From Bombus terrestris (lineage: Eukaryota > Arthropoda > Insecta > Hymenoptera > Apidae), in assembly GCF_910591885.1 (NCBI RefSeq), contig NC_063282.1, forward strand, positions 6,089,501 to 6,153,500: a DNA stretch of 64,000 nucleotides, written 5' to 3'. How positions within the stretch are numbered: position 1 is the stretch's first letter; each line of letters begins with the position of its first letter. Positions 25,263-35,599 of this stretch are shown in pieces. The translations under genes were made by a program, and so were the position numbers. The notes under the pieces are model-generated. The model made no database searches, was not told the origin of the DNA, and worked only from the letters and a program-made list of their open reading frames with translations.

Positions 25263-26110
25263 CCCGATCCTAATTAGGATTCTCTCTTCGTCAGTCGGTA
25301 CTACAAACCGAGATGTGTCCTTCCATCTCTCTTGCCCTCCAGCGATTCGATTCAAGAGCGTCTCTCTAGAAGAGAGATCTGCAAAGCTTTCAAACAGCTT
25401 TTCCTCTCGCGAGCCAGAAGAAGCCACGAGAAGCAGAAGAGCAAGACGGACGAAGAAACCGGAAAGAAGACGACGACCAAATAAAAAGCAAAAAGAAAGA
25501 GGTAAGGAATCAGAAGAAGAGGAAGAAGGATGGAAATAAGAAAGAGGAACGTAACGGTGAATGGAAAGCAGAGAGAAATCCAGCTTTCCGCACGAAGGAC
25601 GAGCCTCGTCGAATAATCGATGGACCTGGAGGATCGGTTCGACCGCACTGGTGGCTTTTTCCACCGTGGAACGAGTCGCAGGTCGGATGTAACGGAGAAA
25701 CCGAAAGTGCAAGAAAGAGGAAATATATATATATAGTTTTTAGTAGCGTGCCGAAGAAGGAGAGACAAGGATAAAGCTAGGCTGAGAGACGTTGCTGTTC
25801 CGCCCTGGAAAACAGAGGTGCATTTCTCCCGAGGAAAAGCCATTTTCTCGCCTCGCGCCGCTTGTTTACCTCGGCTCATTTATAATTTCCACTGCACGCC
25901 GGTTGCCTCTTGTTTACGACGTCCCGACGAATTCTCCAGCCGAGTCGACGATTCCACCCCGTTCACCGCGTCGGGATACAGCCAGTTCGATTCGAAACTT
26001 CCGTCGACCCCCAGTTGTTAACTTCGCTTTCCAGACTTTCGATTAGCCAGTTGAGAGACAGACTCGCTGTTACTTTGTACAAGTGCAAGTGCAAGTGGAG
26101 CGTGCTGCGG
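25260..26110 (+). promoter_or_regulatory. Possible promoter / 5' UTR block: purine-rich, then CpG-rich
   Basis: From about 25400 to 25560 the plus strand is strongly purine-rich (runs of GAAGAA and AAAGAAAGAGG), which keeps frames open on both strands without implying protein. From 25790 to 26100 GC and CpG rise sharply and overlapping frames appear on both strands. A (AAGTGC)3-like run lies at about 26079-26097. Such blocks often hold transcription starts or first exons in insects, but I see no decisive core promoter, donor site or start codon. The peptides that can be read show no family motif. Confidence 0.25.
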
Positions 26111-26119
26111 CTCGTGGAC

Positions 26120-26890
26120 GCGCGAGATAAATTTTGTTTTGACAGAGACACGCATGTGGGTTGGAATGCGTCGAATTGTGCAGAGCTTTCTGTTTTTTAT
26201 TTACGCTTTACGAGATTTCAGAGAGATGGGGCTTTTAGGTCTCGTATATGCGTATGTAGAGTGGAGCTCGGGCATTTTGATTCGACGCTTTTGCACCAGT
26301 TAACCGTATAGTTGTATACTATGTAATAGTTGAAACTTTCGAATGAATAGCATTAATAATGCACTGTAAAGTCGGGCATAAATTTTAATCGCTCTTTTAT
26401 TTGATACCTAACTGGAATCTATGCTTAAACTAAATGTAATCTCAACTTGGTCGCGTTTTTAAAAAGTAGTCGAGAAAAAATTAACGAGAAGTCTCGTTTA
26501 TCGATCAGCGAGAGAATTTCTCTGAATTTCAGCCAATTTCTTGAATTTCTTATCCGAAAGGAATTCGATCCCTTCCTTCCTTAAGAAATTCCTCTTTTTC
26601 CTTCAAATTTCCCGCGCAACACTAATTGAGGTACTCAAAAGTCGAAGATTAAAAGAGACCCAAGATGCCCAAAGCTGAACAATATGAAAACCCTCAAAAG
26701 AGATTTTCGAGGTTTAACGTCGAAGCAGAAAACCTTGCTTGACTCTTTCAAAAGCAGATCTTTATTGAATAGTTGGGAAAAGTTGTGTCATATATTTGCA
26801 AATATTAAAATTGGCCCGACTGAAATTGATTTGATAATAACTTTCCCATAAATATAAAAGTTCATGGTTAAGAAGAGACCCACTTACAGA
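26120..26890. other. Non-coding stretch
   Basis: No supported gene or repeat. Confidence 0.5.
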
Positions 26891-26897
26891 TACCTAT

Positions 26898-27358
26898 AGG
26901 GTGTCTTCGAAAGTATGGTATAAATGGTTGTGTGATGATTCTATATGCAAAAATAAATTGAAAAAGAAGAATAACATTTTTTCGATTAGTGCTTGGTTTT
27001 TGAGAAAACTAAATTTGGAAATCGGTCGGCTGTCCGTGCACTAAATATAAGTTTCGAGGTATCCGAGGTTTCTAAAGAATATAACTAAAGTACTAAAGTT
27101 CTAAAGAAAAATAGAGTAATATTCTTCTTCGTGAAACCATTCCAAACACAGACATGTTCACAAATATCAACACACACAAAAGAGAAATCGGCAATCTCGA
27201 AACTCACAATCAGAACGCGCGCACCCGACGGACTTCAAACTTATTTTTCTCGAAAACGATACCTTAAACGAAAAAATGTTATTCTTCTTTTTCGACTTAT
27301 TTTTACATATAGAATCGATATGCGGCTGCTCGTACCATGATTTCTGAGAGAATCCGTA
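26898..27358. mobile_element. Decayed inverted-repeat element of the CAGGGTG family
   Basis: The left arm runs from GGGTGTC (after TATA) through GATTCTATATGCAAAAATAA and AAAAAGAAGAATAACATTTT. Its counterpart, read on the opposite strand from about 27358 back to 27215, contains GATTCTATATGTAAAAATAA and the same AAAAAGAAGAATAACATTTT. The arms are about 130-140 bases. The TCGAGAAAA and TTTTTCG words of the other family members recur in the same order. The right terminus is eroded and its TATA is not intact. The interior has no transposase. Confidence 0.7.
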
Positions 27359-27359
27359 C

Positions 27360-29440
27360 GTGAAACAAATCTCCACGTAGGTTTCATCTCTTCGATAACG
27401 CTCATAAAAATGTAATTTACGTAAACCTGTTCACGTCCTATCTATTATTTATATATCTTCTATCAGTTTCTTAATAACTCGTTAGAATACAACGTTGTAT
27501 ACGAAACACCGAACGTCAAAGGTTCAATATCGTGTCAAAGCAATCGATAGTCACTTCGGATCCCTTTATTCCTGGAAAGTTATCGGTGAAACAGAGTGGT
27601 GACAACCACCGCGTGAAAATCACGGAACAAGTAACATCCGTCCGGAAGTGGAAGACGCGTACCGTCGAAATGGATCCGTTCTAGTTTCGAGTGTCGCGAT
27701 TTTACCGTGACAAAGCGGCGTTCTGTTCGTTAGCAACGGCAATTATTCGACGAGAAAGGAAGCGACCTAACGACAACGAGCGAAAACGCCTTCAAACAAC
27801 AAAGCCTCCATCTACGGCTCGGAACCCTTCTACCTTTCCAAATTCAACGAGATTTGATGCTGTTTTCTACTAAGAGATTCACTTGCCCTTCTACCTTTGG
27901 TGTTCTACTTTCTCATGTAGATTTATCTGAATATTAACAACGTGACGGAATAAGAGTTTTGGCAAAGTTTCGAATCTTCAGGAGAAAACTATCTTATACC
28001 CTGTTTGGAATTACGATCTAACACATTCGTGCCTGGTAATTGTAGCGAAATCGGAAAGGATGAAACCGCAAGGTAATTGAGACAGGGACTACAATTTTGA
28101 AATTTTAATTTCAAGCGTTATACGTTCCATCTCTTTGGCTGACGGAAGAAAGTTTGAAATTGATACGCCACGAATTTTAATAACTTCAGTACTTACATTT
28201 TTTTATCTTATTGGTAATATTTATTTTATGGTATATATTACGTTTATCCATCACTCCCACTATATATATGTTGATAAAATAAAAAGAAAAACGAAGAAAA
28301 TGAAAAGAACATTTTGAACAAACATATTGATTTCATACAAGTTATTTAGAGACAAACAGGATTGGTACTTACAATGCTTGCAAATTCAGTTTTCTCTACA
28401 ACTAAGAGATGGGACATACATACAGGCTTCTCTACAAATACTACTTTCTTGCTCGGGAATTTTCACTATACTAGTTCCAAAAAATAGAAAACTTTGTGAT
28501 GCATTTGAATTATCGTATATTTGATATCGTATAATAATCGAAAGAAATCAAATTTGGAAGATAGTCTTAAGTCAGACAAGTCCTTTCTCCCTGCTAAAAA
28601 AATATCATGTTCGGCACTTACACTATTGTCTACGAGAAAATTGCCTTCAATTGTACTGCATGGACTTACTTCAATTATGAGAAGGCAATAATAACACGTC
28701 GATTTTATCAGAATATTCTGCAATTAAATCGCATCCTATTAAAAAGGAAACGAGCATTTGGATACTTCTCGTGAAAAGACGTGGGAAGAAAGAGGGGGGA
28801 AAATATATCGTAAAGGTTGCAGAGAGCATCCGTGAGCATCCAGACTCGTGGCCTCGTGTTTTTCTCCTTTTGCTCGTTTTTCTTTGCATCACGCATGCAA
28901 CCTGTACATTCTCCACGGCAGCCAACATTGCAGGATATTTTTCACGTCGGCCAGATCCGACGATTTAAAAGGCAATCCTGGCGACTCGAGGTCGAAAGGC
29001 CGAGTTGACGAAAATTAATCGAACATAGCTCTGTGCGACTCACGGAGTCCTGATTTCTAGTGGTTTGCCCCGTCGAGAATCGAAACAAACGTTCGAGAGA
29101 TTGGAACACTTGTCGTTTGGGGACTCGCGGGAGACCCGGCTTTCCCAACCAGCTGGTTTTCGTCGGTGTACTCTGTAACTGACTGAGATATTAGGCCAAC
29201 CACCGCTCCAGCTCGTTCGTTTTTCGGCAGATTGATTTTTCGCGAACAATTTTCCACTCTGTTGTCTCTGGTATCGGCAAGATTGTTGGATTTAAGATAG
29301 ATACACATGGCTCGCGAAAGTACACGAACGCTTGGACATATGCACGTTATACGGAACATTTTGGAATTTCATCGACACTGTCGTGGGACTCGGTGCAAAG
29401 AGATACGGAGAACAGAATTCGGTAGACTAGTAGTCATGAG
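27360..29440. other. Non-coding stretch
   Basis: No supported gene. Around 28770-29350 overlapping frames on both strands reflect a rise in GC without a recognisable motif. Confidence 0.45.
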
Positions 29441-29448
29441 ACATTTAA

Positions 29449-29676
29449 CCACTTAGCTGTTGTTACCTGTTTGAAAAGCAGGTTTAAAATGTGTCGCAAT
29501 AAGCAATCGATGACGAGTATATACCCGTCACCATAGAGTACGTGTGGTTGTTGTAATATAGAATCAAGTTGTAATAAAATGACTGTTATATTTTTTAATC
29601 TTATAACTGCAATTTACTGCAAATTGTAATTACTTTTTACGTATGACTAGTGTACTCGTCAAAAACAGCTAATTGG
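29449..29676. mobile_element. TTAA-flanked MITE (piggyBac-type ends)
   Basis: The element begins CCACTTAGCTGTT and ends AACAGCTAATTGG, which is its inverted repeat apart from one base, and it is bounded by TTAA at 29445-29448 and 29677-29680. Insertion at TTAA with ends starting CC is the known behaviour of piggyBac-type transposons. The 228-bp interior encodes nothing and holds GATGACGAGTATATACCCGTCA, a decayed form of the palindrome in the 51.7-kb copy. It must have relied on a transposase supplied elsewhere. Confidence 0.8.
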
Positions 29677-29689
29677 TTAAGAACCATGT

Positions 29690-30770
29690 CGATTTTGATG
29701 ATTTTTCACCTCAAAAAAAATTTGTCAGCGTTACTGACACACGGAGGAATAAATGTGTCAAATTGCAATGAACAATATCGTGTAGATTTTTAGCAAAAAA
29801 ATTCTAAAGGGGATCTAAAATAACACACTTGAATATTTTATAAATTAGAAAACCGAAGCATCTGGAGCTTGATATTCTGACGGATTTGATAATCCTATAA
29901 TCTGCGAATAAAATTACGATAGTTAATGAAGTCTCCTTTAAAATATACGAAGAGCTTCAAATATATTTCTTCTATCTAGGAAGAAATTTTAAACGAATAT
30001 TTGCAAAAAGTTCTCGATGCGTTAAGGAGATATAAAGAGTACAGTTATTACAGAGATGCATAGAGTTTCATCGTGTTCCATATATCATTTGTATTATTTA
30101 CGCGACTAAGCAGGTTTCTCCTCACTATGTTCGATATTTTCATCGATTTGAACGCCTATGATACATTTCCAGCGTCTATCACAAAATTTCTTTACTCCAT
30201 TTCCTCTCGCTTTCTTACTTTCACATCTATCTGCGTCTTTACTGTCCGCGATTCTTCTGGGAAACGAACGATATAGGACAGAAAGTTACTTTCGAAAGCT
30301 CTACATTTCCGCGTGTTGCTGTCACTGGGTGTAAATAACGTACGAGGTTTTGTTCACTAGACACCATTTTCTTCGACCGATTCCAGATCCAGTTCGTTCG
30401 AACAACCGGTATTTCTAGTTCATCCGGAAATTCATTGGTATCGATTTGATCTCTGTTTCCACGATTGCATAATTTCTCAATGATGTAATCTTTTAACGTT
30501 TTTTCTTCTCAAAAATCATAAGCTGACATTAAATTTGATAGATCCGTTCGATAAAACTACACGCGGACTATAATTTCGAGTTAATATAAATACGATGTGA
30601 TTTAAAGTTTCTTAGGAACTTAGAATGTAGTTAGAAAAAAGAAGGTAATTCATAATTTTTAATTAAAATTTGATAAACCCTTAGGACGATGCATTTTTTA
30701 AAAATTCGAACGACCTTTGGTAAAGGATATAAAGGAAGGCTTGCTTTTTAGATTACGTATTTTTCTTGGT
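29690..30770. other. Non-coding stretch
   Basis: No supported gene. A small hairpin, TGTCAG-CGTTA-CTGACA, lies at about 29725-29741. Confidence 0.5.
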
Positions 30771-30777
30771 TGTATAA

Positions 30778-31088
30778 TGTTGAAGTGGTCACCACTTCTA
30801 CGAAAACTCCACATCCGGTCTTTTTAGTTTTCTCAAGCGCTGAAGCCATCGACAGCATATAGACAAAAGAATAGCATGAACAAAAACAGCAGACCATAAA
30901 CAGTAGACAGGCGACGTTGGCTTCGGGGTTTTCAGTTATAAGGTAACACTGCTAGCGTGCGGATCTGGACCAGCTCAAATTGTATTCCTACTTATTATTA
31001 CACTTCTCTATTAAATTAAATATATATATTTTGTACCTTACACTTTATCCACGCGTTTTCTCTCTTTACACATCTAATAACCTCAACA
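30778..31088. mobile_element. Solo LTR of a retrotransposon with 5-bp target duplication
   Basis: The 311-bp segment begins TGTTGA and ends TCAACA, the TG...CA ends with short inverted repeats typical of LTRs. It is flanked by an exact TATAA duplication (30773-30777 and 31089-31093). Inside it, AATTAAATATATATATTT near 31012-31031 could supply a TATA or polyadenylation signal. Just inside the left end, GAAGTGGT and ACCACTTC form a hairpin around one C. No gag, pol or second LTR lies nearby, so this is the scar left by recombination between two LTRs. A 5-bp duplication fits gypsy, copia or BEL groups; I cannot choose between them. Confidence 0.88.
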
Positions 31089-31094
31089 TATAAT

Positions 31095-33010
31095 TCACTG
31101 TTAATTTAAATAGAAGCTTTACGTGTACTTCAATCGTTCGCGTTATATGGTTGGTCGTATAAGCTTCTGTTAATTTCACGCTATTCTACCGTTAAAGATT
31201 CTATTCACAAGAGGTCGGAACTGTCTGTAACGAAGATATCACACGGTAATTGCACGCTATTCGCGTACCTCAGCTGGAGCCACATAAACACCTGTCGTGC
31301 ACCAATGCGTAGGGAATCGCCACGGGAATAGCAAACGCTCCATACCAAAGAGAAATTGTTCACGATCTTGCGACGAGGTGGTCGATTAGCTTCATCGATC
31401 GCGGCAATTCCCCTTTCGTTCAAATTTATGATACACCGCGGTATATATGCTGCTCGCCATAATGGTGGCCATAATTATTCAGGCATTTCTACTAATCTTA
31501 GGAAAAACTGTTTCGAACGTGAGAAAGCGACTAATTGTTAGTTCCCAGGTGGAAAGAAATCGCGATAATGAAAATGGCAGGAGCTTTCTCGTTTATCAAA
31601 AACTTCAGTCCTATGTAATTTTCTGCGATAACTTTTTAAAGAAATGAACCTAAAGCGTATGCGAGTCGTGTGCATTCGTTCTATGCTGGTCGGACAATAG
31701 CAATGTACAGGGTGAACCAGGAATCGTGATCAGTAGAAATGACTCTGCTATTAGCAGTCCGATGGGAAATGTTTGTATGAGAATAGCATGCTTTCCAGAG
31801 TGCTTCAACGTGGTTATAGTTATGGTTTCTTTTCTCGTGACTTTTCAAGGTAACCTTGAATCCTATCATCTTTTTACACTTGTCTGTTAGACGATTTTAG
31901 TCGACAAAACGATTGCTATAATCGCGTTAAGACTCTTTAGAAACCACGCTGTACTTGATAAAAACATTTTCCATCGGACTGATAATAGACGGATTTATCG
32001 CTTGTACTAAATTGACAGGTCAAAAAAGCACATTTATTGTAACCATGCGAACATCGTTGGGGCAAGAGGTCAACTCTACGACAAATACGATCACTGTATG
32101 CATTCGCTTAGAAAATACTACTTAGTATCAGTTTGTTTTACGCGTTAATTTCGAAAGTTCCATTGGTTCTGTTTCATACGTTAACTGGGAAAGTAATTAT
32201 ATTTCAGGCTGACCTTTCAAGACGTTACCCGAGCACAGACTGGAAGCTCGTTTAGACGAACCCATTGATCTAACCGAGCTACGAGTAGCCACTTACTACG
32301 AAATAGTTTAGCGCGCAGGAAATGTACCTACAGTTACCGTAAAATCAACTAGTACAGTTTAGTTACGGATTTGATTAACTGATACTGAGTGGTGCAGCAA
32401 GTTCTAATGTCCGCGCCACTCCGCGCACAGTAAGTTACCAGATTGCTCGTCACTCCGCTAAAATCGTTGCATGTGCGTCTGCACGAACCTCGACTTCCGT
32501 TCCAATCGCTTTATCGTCCAATTAGCGGAAAACCCAGAAAAATATCGGCCACCGTTACAACGAGCACCCCGTAGATCCATTGCGTCCGCCACACGAACAA
32601 GCATTCGTACACGCGAACGCCTACCGAACTACGGCATCGCGAATGTACACATTATTACCGGTGCATTTACATGTGTATAATAGCGTGCAGCGCGCGCACA
32701 CACTCGCCAGATCGTCTGTGTGTATACGCGCGGGCAAACATGCATAATAGCGCATTATTGGGGCCGAGTTAACGCGTGTGTCGTATCGATTCATCGACAG
32801 GAACTTTCGAGCCGGGTCCAAACATCGGTGACTTCAGGAGCGTACGGCGCGACAAAGGGTCTCTGCGAGTCTACAGGCCGAAGATGACAAAGGTGGCCGA
32901 GCCAAGGTGAGCCGGATGTTTGCTCGGAAATAATTCATCGTCCGTAACTCGGTCGAGTCCGCCAGGCCTGAATTCAGGTGACAGGAAGTAACCTCCGTGC
33001 GCACCGTCGG
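31095..33010. other. Non-coding stretch, GC/CpG rising toward the right
   Basis: No supported gene. From about 32280 to 32900 CpG-rich sequence holds short frames on both strands (for example 32471-32680) that lack motifs. This could be a regulatory or 5' UTR region, but there is no direct sign of a transcription start. Confidence 0.4.
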
Positions 33011-33015
33011 TCCGT

Positions 33016-33056
33016 TCTCTCTCTCTCTCTCTCTCTCTCTTATCAGCCGCTGATAA
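33016..33056. promoter_or_regulatory. CT microsatellite joined to a paired GATA palindrome
   Basis: A 25-base pure CT run (33016-33040) abuts TTATCAGCCGCTGATAA (33040-33056), two GATA-factor sites facing each other around a CCG spacer. GA/CT tracts are known binding sites of GAGA factor in insects, and TTATCA/TGATAA of GATA factors. The exact abutment in CpG-rich surroundings suggests a cis-regulatory element; function is inferred. Confidence 0.4.
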
Positions 33057-33779
33057 TTTCAATGGGTTCCTCAGCGGAGACAATGAATTTGGCAAACGCC
33101 TGGGAATAATTTTTGTTAAGGGGATTAAAAAATATTCAGCAAAGTCTACGAGTTTGTTCTTAATTATTCGTGAATTTTCAGGCAGAATTTACATTGATTT
33201 TCTGAACATATAGTTAAAGCTGGATTATCGAAACTGTGGAATCAACAACTGGTGGGGTAAAATGCGAGAATATTCGATTTTGGAAGGGATAGGGAGTGAT
33301 CTATTGCTAATGGATCTTTTTATTTCTTTGTTTCACTCGCAGGGTGATAATTCACTTGCAGAGTTCCTTGGTTTAGGCGATAATGATTCATAAGAGGAAT
33401 TATAGAGTATCCCATTTCTAAACGTAGTTGGTAATGCATCCATGAATCTTATTCCTTTTTTCTTCTTTTTTCTTTCGTTCTTTCTCCATTTTCATTCTTC
33501 CATCTCGAGAACACTGATTTTTAAAACCGGTAAACGAGTGAAACCTATGATACAGGTGACGTATAAAATACTGTATAAGATCTATAATAAATCGCAAAAT
33601 AATTCATAGATTTTTAGGTAAACCTTTGAATCAACCAAACGGAGAGTTGAGGAAGAATGTTCTCTCGATAAAAAGCATTTCACCGCACTCGGCACAATCG
33701 TAGCTACAGCGTTTTAGTAAGAATCAATTAAAAAGATTAAAGAACATTCGATTAGAGAACTTCAACAATTATTCGTTCT

Positions 33780-34620
33780 TTTGATAAAAAATTCCACGCA
33801 CTCCATTCGCGCTAAAACCTGATCGTCCTCGAACATATACGACGTGTGCAGAAAAAGATCACTTCTATTATTTCACCCTCGCAACGCGATTTACCCTCTA
33901 CCCCTGAAACTGCTACGTACTCGTCGGAACCATCCTCGAACAGCATATGCAAAAATAGAGCAATCCTGTTACACGATTTTCACCCTCACGGCGTATCACA
34001 ATGTAACCCTCTGCCCCCAAAATTAGCGCAAACTGGTCGAAACCTTCAAATATTAACAAACCCCCTGTACCTGCTGTGAAACTACATCAAGGGGAGAAGA
34101 TGTTAGGATCTCATCCGGAATTCCCTACCCCTAAAATTGCCGCATAGTCGTCGAGATCATTTTCGAACAGCGTATGCAAAAGAAAAATAAGAAAGAACAA
34201 CCCTACTACACGAGTTCTCCCTCGCCACCTAACTCAACTAAAATTAGCCCTAAGATTAGCAAACATTCGTGGAAACTGTCGGAATATTAACCAACCACCC
34301 GTATCTCCTCTGACACCACATTAAGAGGGGAGCAGGTTAGAATATCATTCGGTATTCTCTGGCCCTAAAATTGCCACGAATTATCTCATGGTGGATTGCC
34401 ACGAATTATCATGGTGTAAGAGCGTGCGCGAAAAAAGAACAATCCTGTGATGCGTGATTTCACTCTGCCAGACGTAACTCGACGTAACCCCTTGGCCCAG
34501 AAATTAGCAAACACTCGTCAAGACCTTGGAATATTAACCAAGCCCCGTATCTCTGTGTATCTGGAATTACACTAAAAGCAGAGGATGTTGGAAAATCATC
34601 GAGTATTCTAGGTACGCGCC
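33780..34620. repeat. Degenerate long-period tandem array
   Basis: A phrase of the type TCGAACAGCATATGCAAAA, followed by an AACAATCCTGTTACACG-like piece and a CACCCTC piece, recurs at about 33830, 33930, 34168 and 34408. Further phrases (ATATTAACCAA with CCCGTATCTC; GGGAGAAGATGTTAGGAT) recur between them. The later spacings are about 240 bases; the first is only about 105, so one unit is incomplete. Within it, TGCCACGAATTATC with ATGGTG is directly duplicated near 34375-34422. Confidence 0.7.
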
Positions 34621-34649
34621 TAACCGAAACACCTGTCACGAAAGAGGGA

Positions 34650-35165
34650 AACTTGAGAAGCAGCTTCGTCTTCGAGGTAAGTACCGTAGGAAGACCAAAA
34701 CTCTCTTATTCGAGGCACACATTCGACGCCAGGACGAAGCTTCGAGAGAACGATTGCACGTCGAACGTTCAACCCGGGGTCTTGAATAAGTATTCAAGCA
34801 GCACGAAGTGTATCTGTTGCTTAGTGTATCGCCGTTGGTTCTCGTGTAAACGATCCGGCTCGTGTATATGCACAGTAATGCACACACGTAACCTATTCAG
34901 AAGCGAAGTAACCTCCGAACAGCAGACATTGTCGACGCTTCTGCGCCCGCGAAACAATGCTTTATTCCCTAGACACCGTAGGGTCACTAGAGCTGTCTAT
35001 CGAGGCAAGGAAGCTTACAGCGTGCAACCAGGGAAACGTTCTCCGTTCCTTGTTTTCCTCGTCCAGAACTGTGATAATACGCGGCGGAGACTACGTACTC
35101 CCCGTGCAAGTTTTTCCTCAGATCGATCCTAGACCAGCAAATGCAATGAAAAATGCAGTCTGACT
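34650..35165. other. GC-richer patch with overlapping open frames
   Basis: A plus frame is open from 34653 to 35132 and minus frames are open opposite it. The peptides are rich in Arg, Ser and Cys and match no family I know; there is no convincing start or splice context. I treat it as non-coding, possibly regulatory. Confidence 0.3.
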
Positions 35166-35369
35166 CCGTGGCGACGCACCCTATTTCTGCTTTGTTTTCA
35201 ACCTTTTTTTTTCTTTCTTTTTTTATTACTCCGGATCGGTGAATACTTGATACGAGTTTTCTTTCTTTTTGCCTCGAAAGGAGAAAAAAAGGGGAAAGTT
35301 TCGTACGGACGCTATTAAAGAGATTTCACTGAGGCGGTTCCTTGTTGTGCCAATTTTTTGTCAAAAATA

Positions 35370-35584
35370 TTAGGTCATCCCATAAGTTCGTTCCGTTTTT
35401 CGAGCGGTTATATATGTTAAGATCGTTTACATACCTTTCAGTTTCATGAAAAAATGTAATCCCCCTCTCGATGTACAATTTCTTCCCATTTTTCAAGTGC
35501 ATTGGTCCCTTATCGCCGTATGTTTATAAATCGACACATGAAATGTATACACAAAAGTCGGCACGAACTTATGAGATGACCTAA
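35370..35584 (-). mobile_element. Mariner-derived MITE keeping the transposase C-terminus
   Basis: The ends are TTAGGTCATCCCATAAGT... on the left and, read on the other strand, TTAGGTCATCTCATAAGT... on the right, with 24 of 26 bases matching, and both are flanked by TA (35368-35369, 35585-35586). TA duplication and TTAGGT-type ends are known features of mariner elements. On the minus strand, 35506 to 35444 reads TNALEKWEEIVHREGDYIF and then a stop TGA, matching the family's C-terminal KW-KVVE-NG-Y ending. The element is thus a mariner that lost almost its whole gene (215 bp against about 1.3 kb) and kept only the tail. Confidence 0.85.
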
Positions 35585-35599
35585 TAGTATTATATCGGT

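Noticed and set aside
25249..25879. Overlapping long frames on both strands (96, 155 and 175 codons)
   Set aside because: They arise from purine/pyrimidine-biased sequence that lacks stops; the peptides are low-complexity and have no family match.
31704..31740. TACAGGGTGAACCAGG as another member of the CAGGGTG family
   Set aside because: Only the first few bases match; the downstream arm words and an opposite end are missing. The same holds for ACAGGGTGTTTG at 43786.
34653..35132. 159-codon plus-strand frame as a gene
   Set aside because: No recognisable domain, opposite-strand frames overlap, and there is no plausible start or splice context.
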